Below are positions 8,884 through 16,871 of a stretch of DNA of 64,000 nt, one piece after another (position 1 is the stretch's first letter; every line of letters begins with the position of its first letter). The position numbers and the translations under genes were made by a program. Origin of the DNA: Betaproteobacteria bacterium (lineage in GTDB: Bacteria; Pseudomonadota; Gammaproteobacteria; Burkholderiales; Casimicrobiaceae); NCBI GenBank assembly GCA_016717855.1, contig JADKEV010000001.1, positions 310,001 to 374,000 on the forward strand, in the 5' to 3' direction. The notes beneath the pieces are model-generated. The model was not told the origin of the DNA. It ran no database searches and worked only from the letters and a program-made list of their open reading frames with translations.

Positions 8884-10842
8884 ATGAGCACATACAAGCA
8901 TTGGCGCATCGAACGCGACACCGACGGGCTGCACTGGCTGTACTTCGACAAGGCCGGCGAATCCACAAACACGTTCTCCGCCGAGGCGATGACCGAGCTG
9001 CGCAACATCGTCACCGAACTGGGCACCGCAGCGGGCGGCGAGCGCCCGCGCGGGCTGGTCGTCCTGTCGGCGAAGGACAGCGGGTTCATCGCCGGCGCCG
9101 ACGTGCGCGAATTCACCGCCATCGCGACGCCGGAGGAAGCGGTCGCACTGGTCCGGCGCGGCTGGGACACGTTCAACGAATTCGCGGCGCTGCCGTTCCC
9201 GACGCTGGCCTTGATCCGCGGCTTCTGCATGGGCGGCGGCCTGGAGCTGGCGCTGGCCTGCACCTACCGGATCGCCGTCGACGAACCGGGAACCCGGCTG
9301 GCCCTGCCCGAGGTGATGCTGGGCATCGTCCCCGGCTGGGGCGGCATGCGGCGGCTGCCCAGGACCATAGGCGCGCCCGCGGCGCTGGACATGATGCTGA
9401 CCGGGCGCACGGTGGATGCGAAACGGGCGAAGAGGATGGGCCTGGTCGACGAGTCCGTGCCCGTCCGCGTGATGATGAACGCCGCACGCATCACGCTCGC
9501 CGCCCGCCCGGCGCCGCATCGGCCAACATTGGCGCAGCGGCTCACGCTGTGGAGCCCGGCGCGCAAGATCATCGCCGCCCAGGCGCGAAAGCAGACCGCG
9601 AAAAAGGCGCGCCGCGTCCACTATCCGGCGCCGTACGCGATTCTCGACATCTGGTCGGAACACGATGGCGACCCGTTCGCGTTTCCGGCCGCGCACGCGT
9701 CGTCGCTGCAGTCGCTGCTCGCGTCGCCGACGACCCGCAACCTCATCCGGCTGTTCGGCCTGCAGGAACGGCTGAAGGCGCAGGGCAAGGAGAGCGCCTT
9801 CCAGGCGAAACACGTCCACGTGATCGGCGCCGGCACCATGGGCGGCGACATCGCCGCGTGGTGCGCGCTGCGCGGACTGAAGGTGACGCTGCAGGATCAG
9901 TCGTCCGCGAAGCTCGCCCCGGCGATGGGGCGCGCGGCCAAGCTGTTCAAGGACCGGTTGCGGGATCCGCGGCGCATCCGCGATGCCGCTGACCTGCTGA
10001 TTCCCGACGTCGCCGGCGACGGCGCGCGGAGTGCCGACGTGATCATCGAAGCCGTGTTCGAGAACCTGCAGGTCAAGCAGGACATCTTCACCGCGCTCGA
10101 AGCCAAGGTCCGACCCGGCGCGATCCTCGCCACCAACACCTCGAGCATCCCGATCGAACAGATCGCCGCGGCGATGCGCGATCCCGGACGGCTGGTCGGC
10201 CTGCACTTCTTCAACCCGGTGCCGAAGATGATGCTGGTCGAGATCGTCGCCGGCGTCCAATCGCGCCCGGACCTGCTCCTCGCCTGCGCGTCGTTCACGC
10301 GCCAGATCGACAAGCTGCCGCTGCCGGTCAAGAGCGCACCCGGATTCCTGGTCAACCGCATCCTCGCGCCGTACCTGATGGAGGCGATGGCCTGCGTGGA
10401 CGAAGGCGTCGCGCCCGAGATCGTCGATGAAGCCGCGCTGGCGTTCGGCATGCCGATGGGGCCGCTCGAACTGGCCGACACCGTCGGACTGGATATCTGC
10501 CTGGCCGTAGGCAAGATGCTGGCGCCCGCCGGCACGTCCGAGACCGTGAGGCCCGCGCGGCTGCGGCAACTGATCGCCGAAGGCAAGCTCGGCCGCAAGA
10601 CCGGCGCCGGGTTCTACGCCTATCCGGGAGGCAAGATCAGCAAGCCGCGCGCCGATCCGAAGCGCGTGCCCGCAGGCCTGGCCGACAGGCTCATCGCGCC
10701 GCTGCTGGCCGAAGCGCAGCGGGCGCTGGCCGAAGGCATCGTCGCGGACGCCGACCTGGTCGACGCCGGCGCGATCTTCGGTACCGGTTTCGCCTTCTAT
10801 ACGGGCGGGCCGCTGCATTACCTGGCGGCGCGCGCCACCTGA
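8884..10842 (+). CDS. fadJ: Bifunctional enoyl-CoA hydratase / 3-hydroxyacyl-CoA dehydrogenase
   Basis: 652 residues, shorter than E. coli FadJ (714) or FadB (729). Residues about 10-200 are the crotonase domain, with the oxyanion-hole motifs IAGADVREF and CMGGGLELALACTYRIA. After a linker, a Rossmann NAD domain begins at about residue 310 (HVIGAGTMGGDIAAW). The 3-hydroxyacyl-CoA dehydrogenase signature HFFNPVPKMMLVEIV and the C-terminal dimerisation domains follow. It hydrates enoyl-CoA and oxidises the 3-hydroxyacyl-CoA. The neighbouring thiolase is its expected partner. The choice of FadJ over FadB is based only on that partner. Confidence 0.9.
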   Translation: MSTYKHWRIERDTDGLHWLYFDKAGESTNTFSAEAMTELRNIVTELGTAAGGERPRGLVVLSAKDSGFIAGADVREFTAIATPEEAVALVRRGWDTFNEFAALPFPTLALIRGFCMGGGLELALACTYRIAVDEPGTRLALPEVMLGIVPGWGGMRRLPRTIGAPAALDMMLTGRTVDAKRAKRMGLVDESVPVRVMMNAARITLAARPAPHRPTLAQRLTLWSPARKIIAAQARKQTAKKARRVHYPAPYAILDIWSEHDGDPFAFPAAHASSLQSLLASPTTRNLIRLFGLQERLKAQGKESAFQAKHVHVIGAGTMGGDIAAWCALRGLKVTLQDQSSAKLAPAMGRAAKLFKDRLRDPRRIRDAADLLIPDVAGDGARSADVIIEAVFENLQVKQDIFTALEAKVRPGAILATNTSSIPIEQIAAAMRDPGRLVGLHFFNPVPKMMLVEIVAGVQSRPDLLLACASFTRQIDKLPLPVKSAPGFLVNRILAPYLMEAMACVDEGVAPEIVDEAALAFGMPMGPLELADTVGLDICLAVGKMLAPAGTSETVRPARLRQLIAEGKLGRKTGAGFYAYPGGKISKPRADPKRVPAGLADRLIAPLLAEAQRALAEGIVADADLVDAGAIFGTGFAFYTGGPLHYLAARAT

Positions 10843-10926
10843 CCCACAAGCGCACAGTTGCGCGCCCAGCCGGAATGCGCGACCATTGATCTCGCAGCGG
10901 ACATCAGCGCCGCAAGAGGAGGAAAC

Positions 10927-12603
10927 TTGGAAAAGATCTGGCTCAAGAGCTATCCGAAGGGCGTGCCCGCGGAAATCGACATCAACGAATACCAGTCGCT
11001 CGCGCAGGTCTTCGACGAGGCGGCCGCGAAATTCACCCAGCGCAAGGCGTACACCTGCATGGGCAAGTCGATCACCTTCGGCGAACTCGACGAGATGTCG
11101 GCGGCCTTCGGCGCCTTCCTGCAGTCCAGGGGACTGACCAAGGGCAGCCGCGTCGCGCTGATGATGCCGAACGTGCTCCAGTATCCCGTCTGCCTGTTCG
11201 GGGTGCTGCGCGCCGGCTGCACGGTCGTCAACGTCAATCCCCTGTACACGCCGCGGGAACTCGAGCACCAGCTGAAGGACAGCGGCGCCGACACCATCGT
11301 CGTGATCGAGAACTTCGCGCACGTGCTGCAGGAAGTGATCGCGCACACGCCGGTGAAGAACGTCATCGTCACCAGCCTGGGCGAGATGCTCGGCCTCAAG
11401 GGCATCCTGGTAAACCTGGTCGTGCGGCACGTCAAGAAGATGGTGCCGCCGTTCGCGCTGCCGGGTTCGATCACGTTTTCCAGCGCCATCGCCGAAGGCA
11501 AGGGCCGGACGCTGCAAAAGCCGCAGATCGGCCACGAGGACATCGCGTTCCTGCAGTACACGGGCGGCACCACCGGCGTGGCCAAGGGGGCAATGCTGCT
11601 CCATCGCAACATCGTGGCAAACCTGCTGCAGTCGCGCAGCTGGCTGATGCCGTTCCTGAAGACCGATGGCCAGCAGATCATCATCACCGCGCTGCCGCTC
11701 TATCACATCTTTTCGCTGACGGCGAACTGCCTGGTGTTCACGACGCTGGGCGCGGAGAACGTGCTGATCCCCAATCCGCGCGACATGCCCGGCTTCGTCG
11801 AGGAGTTGAAGAAACACAAGTTCACCGCGTTCACCGGCGTCAACACGCTGTTCAACGGCCTGCTCAACACCCCCGGTTTCGACACGATCGACTTCAGCCA
11901 TCTGCAGATCACGCTGGGCGGCGGCGCCGCGGTCCAGCAGGCGGTCGCTGAACGCTGGAAGACGGCCACCGGGGTGACGCTGGTCGAAGCCTACGGGCTG
12001 ACCGAGACCTCGCCCGGCGCCGTCATCAATCCGCTCAACCTGAAGGAGTACAACGGCTGCATCGGACTGCCGATTCCGTCGACGGAAGTCATCCTGCGCG
12101 ACGACTCCGGCGCCGAAGTGGGCATCGGCATTCCCGGCGAGATCTGCATCCGCGGCCCGCAGGTGATGAAAGGGTACTGGAACAAGCCCGAGGAAACCGC
12201 CAAGGCCATCGACCGCGATGGCTGGCTGGCCACCGGCGATGTCGGCGTCGTCGACGAAAAGGGATTCTTCAAGATCGTCGACCGCAAGAAGGACATGGTC
12301 CTGGTGTCCGGCTTCAATGTCTACCCGAACGAGATCGAGGCCATCGTCGCGATGCTGCCCGGCGTGCTCGAATGCGCGGTGATCGGCGTGCCCGACGACA
12401 AGACGGGCGAAGCGGTCAAGGTCTGCATCGTCAAGAAGGATCCGAACCTGACCGCCGAAGACGTGCTGGCGCACTGCCGCGTGCACCTGACCGGATACAA
12501 GATCCCGCGCCACGTCGCGTTCCGCTCCGAGCTGCCCAAGACCAACGTCGGCAAGATCCTCCGCCGCGAATTGCGCGAACAGGAAAAGAAGCTGGCCGCA
12601 TGA
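10927..12603 (+). CDS. fadD: Long-chain fatty-acid--CoA ligase FadD
   Basis: 558 residues, matching FadD (about 560). It starts at a TTG preceded by AGAGGAGGAAAC, the best ribosome site nearby; an in-frame ATG at 10858 would add 23 residues without domain character. The ATP/AMP signature YTGGTTGVAKGA lies at about residue 215, followed by the A5-type YGLTETSPG and the FadD linker region GDVGVVDEKGFFKIVDRKKD. It activates imported fatty acids at the inner membrane. The gene lies 84 bp after the hydratase/dehydrogenase gene and overlaps the thioesterase start by ATGA. Confidence 0.93.
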   Translation: MEKIWLKSYPKGVPAEIDINEYQSLAQVFDEAAAKFTQRKAYTCMGKSITFGELDEMSAAFGAFLQSRGLTKGSRVALMMPNVLQYPVCLFGVLRAGCTVVNVNPLYTPRELEHQLKDSGADTIVVIENFAHVLQEVIAHTPVKNVIVTSLGEMLGLKGILVNLVVRHVKKMVPPFALPGSITFSSAIAEGKGRTLQKPQIGHEDIAFLQYTGGTTGVAKGAMLLHRNIVANLLQSRSWLMPFLKTDGQQIIITALPLYHIFSLTANCLVFTTLGAENVLIPNPRDMPGFVEELKKHKFTAFTGVNTLFNGLLNTPGFDTIDFSHLQITLGGGAAVQQAVAERWKTATGVTLVEAYGLTETSPGAVINPLNLKEYNGCIGLPIPSTEVILRDDSGAEVGIGIPGEICIRGPQVMKGYWNKPEETAKAIDRDGWLATGDVGVVDEKGFFKIVDRKKDMVLVSGFNVYPNEIEAIVAMLPGVLECAVIGVPDDKTGEAVKVCIVKKDPNLTAEDVLAHCRVHLTGYKIPRHVAFRSELPKTNVGKILRRELREQEKKLAA

Positions 12604-13025
12604 CCGGCGCGCCGCATCCGCAGCCGCTGCCCGGCCGCGAGCCGGCGCTGCGCGTGGTGCCGATGCCATCGGACGTCAACTACAACGGCGACGTGTTCGG
12701 CGGCTGGATCATGGCGCAAGTCGACATCGCCGGGGGCGTCCTGGCGGTCCGGCGCGCAGGCGGCAGGGTGGCGACGGTAGCGGTCAATTCCTTCGTGTTC
12801 AAGCAGCCGGTGATGGTCGGCGACGTGGTCAGCTTCTACGCCGACGTCGTGCGCACCGGGCGCACGTCGATCACCGTCGAAGTGGAGGTCTACGCGGAGC
12901 GGCATCCGCAGATGCAATCGGCCCTGACGGTGGTCAAGGTCACCGAGGCGACGCTCACCTACGTGGCCATCGGCGAAGACCGCCGCCCCCGCGAGTTGCC
13001 TGGTTGCAACGCTCCCGCGGCGTAA
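12600..13025 (+). CDS. yciA: Acyl-CoA thioesterase, YciA family
   Basis: 141 residues, a single hotdog domain. The segment MPSDVNYNGDVFGGWIM and the following QVDIAGG are almost identical in layout to YciA, with the catalytic Asp on the hotdog helix. It hydrolyses a broad range of acyl-CoAs and can relieve CoA sequestration during beta-oxidation. The start codon overlaps the fadD stop (ATGA), so it is made with FadD. The extra 15 or so residues at the N-terminus are Pro-rich. Confidence 0.9.
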   Translation: MTGAPHPQPLPGREPALRVVPMPSDVNYNGDVFGGWIMAQVDIAGGVLAVRRAGGRVATVAVNSFVFKQPVMVGDVVSFYADVVRTGRTSITVEVEVYAERHPQMQSALTVVKVTEATLTYVAIGEDRRPRELPGCNAPAA

Positions 13026-13174
13026 CGCCGCTTTGGCGCTTGGCGCATGGAGTTCCGCAAGGCACCGGAGTATACTTTTCTCAACATGAACCCCGGCGGA
13101 AGCGGCCTGATTCGACGCCGCCCTCACGCAACGATTCCCATGAAGCACGCATCCAAACTCTGAGGAGATTCATC

Positions 13175-14599
13175 ATGCACGCAACACCGTTTCGCCGTTC
13201 CGCGCTTCATGCTGCCGTTGGCGCCGCACTGCTCGCCGCGGCGGGCGCGGCGTCCGCTTCCTCGTTCGCCCTGGTCGAAACGTCCGCGAGCGGGCTGGGC
13301 AATGCCTATGCCGGCGCCGCGGCGATAGCCGACGACGCCGGCACCGTCTGGTGGAATCCGGCCGGAATGACCCGGATGGAAGGACCGACCGCGTCGCTGG
13401 TCCTGCATTCGATCACGCCGTCGGCGAAGTTCAGCAATGGCAATTCGCAGGCCGCCTGCGTCAGCGCGCAGGTTTGCCGGCCGCTGGGCGGCAACGGCGG
13501 CGACGCCGGCGACACCGCTTACGTCCCCAACACCTATGTCGTGCTACCGATGGGCAGACTCGCGCTGGGACTCGGCATCAGCGCGCCATTCGGCCTGAAG
13601 ACCGAGTACGAGTCCGACTGGCTGGGCCGCTACCAGGCGATCAAGTCCGACGTCAAGACGGTCAACGTGAATCCCAGCGTCGCTTTCAAGGTCAACGACA
13701 TGATCTCGATCGGCGCCGGCCTCAACTATCAGAAGATCGATGCCGAACTGACCAACGCGGTGAACATGACCGCGGTGATGGCGGCCGCGGCCGCGACGGG
13801 TGCGATCCCGGCGGCGGCCGTGCCTTCCGTGCTCGGCGCCTCGCTGGCGCTGCCTGACGCGATCGCCAAGGTGAAGGGCGACGACGCCGCCTTCGGTTAC
13901 AACGTCGGCATCATGCTCAACCTGGCGCCGACGACGCGCATCGGCCTGTCCTACCGTTCGGCCATCGAGTACGACGTGCAAGGCGATGTCAGCTTCGACC
14001 TGCCTGCGGTTTCGGTGACCAACACCGCCACCGGCGTGATTTCCCAGGTGCTCGGCGCGCTCGTGCAGCCCGGGCAGCGCCTCTCCAGCGGTCCGGTCAA
14101 GGCCAAGATCAAGATGCCCGATTCGTTCAGCCTGAGCGCGGCGCACAACGTCAGCCCGGCGTTGCAGGTGCTGGCCGACGTGTCGTGGACCGGATGGAGC
14201 AACATCCCCAAGCTGGAATTCACGCGCACGAACGGCACGGTGCTGAACAGCGTCGAGTACGACTGGAAGGACACCTGGCGCTATTCGGTGGGCGCGAACT
14301 TCAAGCTGAACGACCGGTTGCTGCTCCGCGGCGGCGTTGCGTTCGATCAAAGCCCGATGGACACCGCCCACCGCACGCCGCGCCTGCCCGACGGCGACCG
14401 GACGTGGCTCAGCGTGGGCGCCCGCTACATGATCATGCCGAGCACGGCGCTCGATTTCGGCTACACCCATATCTTCATCAAGGATCCGAAGATCGAGAAT
14501 CGCAACGACGGCTCGACCGCGGGCTTCGGCTCGGTCGACGGCACGTACAACAGCAACGTCAACATCATCAGCGCGTCGCTGTCGCACACGTTCAAGTAG
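13175..14599 (+). CDS. fadL: FadL-family outer-membrane long-chain fatty-acid transporter
   Basis: 474 residues. A signal peptide covers residues 1-30 (two Arg, then an Ala-rich core ending ASASS). The FadL landmark NPAGM appears at about residue 67 after GNAYAGAAAIADDAGTVWW; this is the kinked strand that lets substrate diffuse laterally. The rest is amphipathic strand, ending with the aromatic HTFK C-terminus of an outer-membrane barrel. TGAGGAG lies 8 bases before ATG 13175. It is 149 bp after yciA and precedes a strong terminator, so it is either the last gene of the fad operon or has its own promoter in that gap. Confidence 0.93.
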   Translation: MHATPFRRSALHAAVGAALLAAAGAASASSFALVETSASGLGNAYAGAAAIADDAGTVWWNPAGMTRMEGPTASLVLHSITPSAKFSNGNSQAACVSAQVCRPLGGNGGDAGDTAYVPNTYVVLPMGRLALGLGISAPFGLKTEYESDWLGRYQAIKSDVKTVNVNPSVAFKVNDMISIGAGLNYQKIDAELTNAVNMTAVMAAAAATGAIPAAAVPSVLGASLALPDAIAKVKGDDAAFGYNVGIMLNLAPTTRIGLSYRSAIEYDVQGDVSFDLPAVSVTNTATGVISQVLGALVQPGQRLSSGPVKAKIKMPDSFSLSAAHNVSPALQVLADVSWTGWSNIPKLEFTRTNGTVLNSVEYDWKDTWRYSVGANFKLNDRLLLRGGVAFDQSPMDTAHRTPRLPDGDRTWLSVGARYMIMPSTALDFGYTHIFIKDPKIENRNDGSTAGFGSVDGTYNSNVNIISASLSHTFK

Positions 14600-14630
14600 G
14601 CAGTGCCGCCGCCCGCGGGCGCGGCTCGAC

Positions 14631-14669
14631 CAGCCGTTCGTTGCAGGCGCGACGAGCGGCTGTTTTTTT
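14631..14669 (+). terminator. Rho-independent terminator after fadL
   Basis: CAGCCGTTCGT pairs with ACGAGCGGCTG (one G-T pair) around an 11-nt loop, followed directly by seven T. It closes the fad operon. Confidence 0.9.
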
Positions 14670-14811
14670 CCGGAGCGGCGCCGGACGCCGCCCGTGTAAG
14701 ATTGCATAACCCGGCTGCGCTTGCGGCGATCAGGGCTTTGGGGTTGCATCGGGGCCCGGTCCGGTGCGAAACCCGACTGAATGCCGGAAGCCAACAATAA
14801 CGGAGTCAAGC

Positions 14812-15378
14812 ATGAAGAACATCGCTGCCGCAGCCTGCCTGCTCGCATTCTCCCTTTCCGCCGGGGCCGCCGAAGTCAGCGGGGTCAAGGTCGACGACAA
14901 GGCCAGCGTGGGCGGCCAGGAACTGGTGCTCAATGGCGCCGGGATGCGCACGCGCCTGTTCATCAAGGTCTATGTGGGCGCGCTGTACGTGCCGCAGAAA
15001 TCCGCCTCGGTCCAGGGCGTCACCGGACGCAATCAACCGCGCCGCATGACCCTGACCCTGCAGCGCGACGTCGGCGCGGACCAGTTGCTCGAATCATTGC
15101 GCGCCGGACTGGCCGACAACAACTCACAGGCCGAACTCGACGCCATCAAGCCGCAGGTGAACGAGTTCGCGACGATCTTCAAGTCGGTGGGCGAAGCCAA
15201 GGCCGGCCAGATGATCGTGATCGATTACACGCCGGCCGACGGCACTAAAATCACGCTGGACGGATCCGTCAAGGGCACGATTGCCGGCGAGGCCTTCAAC
15301 AAGGCGCTGTTCAACACCTGGCTCGGCGACAAGCCGGTGCAGGAATCACTCAAGAAGGCCCTGCTCGGGACCGGTTGA
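14812..15378 (+). CDS. Chalcone-isomerase-like periplasmic protein
   Basis: 188 residues with a signal peptide ending SAGAAEVSG. The body matches the bacterial chalcone-isomerase-like fold (VLNGAGMRTRLFIKVYVGAL, then a long helix region and the GEAFNKALFNTWLG segment). Bacterial members bind fatty acids or are of unknown function; they rarely have the plant enzyme activity. It lies after the fadL terminator, so it is a separate unit, and 31 bp before the DUF6352 gene. A lipid-related role is possible given its neighbours, but that is inference. Confidence 0.8.
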   Translation: MKNIAAAACLLAFSLSAGAAEVSGVKVDDKASVGGQELVLNGAGMRTRLFIKVYVGALYVPQKSASVQGVTGRNQPRRMTLTLQRDVGADQLLESLRAGLADNNSQAELDAIKPQVNEFATIFKSVGEAKAGQMIVIDYTPADGTKITLDGSVKGTIAGEAFNKALFNTWLGDKPVQESLKKALLGTG

Positions 15379-15409
15379 GCCGGCGCAATCTGCCGGCGCC
15401 ACCTCAACC

Positions 15410-16426
15410 ATGCCCGACTTCTGGCCCGCCTGCGGATACCGCCACCTTGCCGTGACCGGCGAGCATCGCCTTGCCGTCACCGATGATTTCCTGCGCATGT
15501 ACCTGTTGCGCCCGGAGCTTGCGCCGATCGCGGAGTCCTGCGACAACGAGTTGCGGCTGCACGAGGCACTGCTCGCCGAGCCGCGGGCGGCGGTGCCGGC
15601 ACCGGCGATCGACGCCGTGGCCGACGCCGACGTCCGGGACAATTTCCGCATATGGCTGCGCTTTCGCGACCGCCTGCTCGCCGCGGACACGCTCGAGGCC
15701 GCGTATGCACGGCTGTTCCAGGGCGCCGGCGTCGACGTCGCGCCGCTGTTCGTGCATCAGCTCACCCAGATCCTCTGCCGGCACGTCCTGGGCGCCGCGG
15801 CCGATCCGCTGGAAGCGCGCGTGGCGGAGTGCCTGTTCCGCGCGCAGCGGATCAGCGTGCTCGGGGACGGCGCGGTCATGGCGGCGGACGACGAGACCGT
15901 CGAGCGCTTCGCGACCGATGGCGGCTTCGGCGCCATCGGCGAGCTCCTGCAGAAGCAGCGCACGCCGTTGCGCACCGTCGACCTGGACGTCCTGTCCCGC
16001 GACAATGCGGATTCGTACTGGGCGCGCGACGAGCGTTTCGACACCGCCGTCAGCCTGAATCGGGGCCAGCCCGCGCTCGACGCGCTGTGCCGGGTGCTCG
16101 AGCGCTGGGTTGCCCATTTCCACTCCGTGCGCATCGCGATCCGCCCGCAGCAGGCGATCGACGACAAGAAGTGGGTGTGGCACATCGGCCTCGATGCGGA
16201 GGCCAGCGGCATCCTGAACGACTTGTACAACGAGGCCGATGTGGACGAGGAACGATCGCGGCGGCTGCTCTGCCTGTTCCAGCTCGACTTCGCCGACCCG
16301 GCCGACATGCGTCCCCAGTTGCGCGGCCGGCCCGTCTATCTCGCCATGGCGATGGACGGCGGCCAACGACTGCGCCTGAAGCCGCAGAACCTGCTGCTCA
16401 ACCTGCCGCTTGCCCGCGCGTCATGA
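15410..16426 (+). CDS. DUF6352 family protein
   Basis: 338 residues with no signal peptide or membrane helix, beginning MPDFWPACGYRHL. It resembles the uncharacterised proteobacterial family DUF6352 throughout; the family assignment comes from memory of the sequence pattern (FWPACGYRHL and the C-terminal RPVYLAMAMDGGQRLRLKPQNLLLN split over two segments). No catalytic motif is evident. The stop overlaps the start of the next small TPR gene (ATGA), so the two are coupled. Function is unknown. Confidence 0.7.
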   Translation: MPDFWPACGYRHLAVTGEHRLAVTDDFLRMYLLRPELAPIAESCDNELRLHEALLAEPRAAVPAPAIDAVADADVRDNFRIWLRFRDRLLAADTLEAAYARLFQGAGVDVAPLFVHQLTQILCRHVLGAAADPLEARVAECLFRAQRISVLGDGAVMAADDETVERFATDGGFGAIGELLQKQRTPLRTVDLDVLSRDNADSYWARDERFDTAVSLNRGQPALDALCRVLERWVAHFHSVRIAIRPQQAIDDKKWVWHIGLDAEASGILNDLYNEADVDEERSRRLLCLFQLDFADPADMRPQLRGRPVYLAMAMDGGQRLRLKPQNLLLNLPLARAS

Positions 16427-16755
16427 CCACGCCGCTGATCGGCAATCTGGAAAAGCTGCTGGCTGCGGGCAAGGACGGGGCGCTGCTGCGCTTCGGCTTG
16501 GGCACTGCCCACCTCGAGGCTGGCGACCCGGCGGCTGCGGCGGCGCATCTGCAGCAGGCGGTGACGATGAACCCGAATTACTCAGCCGCGTGGAAGCTGC
16601 TGGGCAAGGCGCTGTCCGCCGCCGGCAATCCCGACGGGGCAATGGCCGCCTACCGGAGCGGTGTTGCGGCAGCGCAACAAATGGGCGACAAGCAGACGCT
16701 GCGGGAGATGGAGGTTTTCATCCGCAGGCTGGAAAAGGCAAGCGGCCGGCCCTAG
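16423..16755 (+). CDS. Small tetratricopeptide-repeat protein
   Basis: 110 residues with two to three TPR-like helix pairs: ALLRFGLGTAHLEAGD-type at residues 20-35, HLQQAVTMNPNYSAAWKLLGKAL at about 42-64, and AMAAYRSGVAAA at about 73-84. It has no signal peptide. It is translationally coupled to the DUF6352 gene by a 4-base overlap, so it probably acts with that protein as a scaffold. Nothing more specific can be said. Confidence 0.75.
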   Translation: MTTPLIGNLEKLLAAGKDGALLRFGLGTAHLEAGDPAAAAAHLQQAVTMNPNYSAAWKLLGKALSAAGNPDGAMAAYRSGVAAAQQMGDKQTLREMEVFIRRLEKASGRP

Positions 16756-16871
16756 TTTCCCCCTCTTGTGCGAAGCGTGCTCGTATCGAGCGGGCTTCCG
16801 TTTCCAGGCGTGGCGCGCCGGCACTGGCTGGTTGCGCATTGCATCAAGCGGCATGACAATACCGGCTTCGC

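Noticed and set aside
7126..12669. Minus-strand frame of 1,847 codons opposite the fad genes
   Set aside because: It is the stop-poor antisense shadow of GC-rich coding DNA: Arg/Asp/Val-rich, no domains, and the plus strand has certain fad genes.
16756..16871. Possible c-di-AMP (ydaO) riboswitch before the KimA-like gene
   Set aside because: The gap is only 116 bp and shows none of the conserved stems I would expect; the ligand is generally absent from betaproteobacteria.
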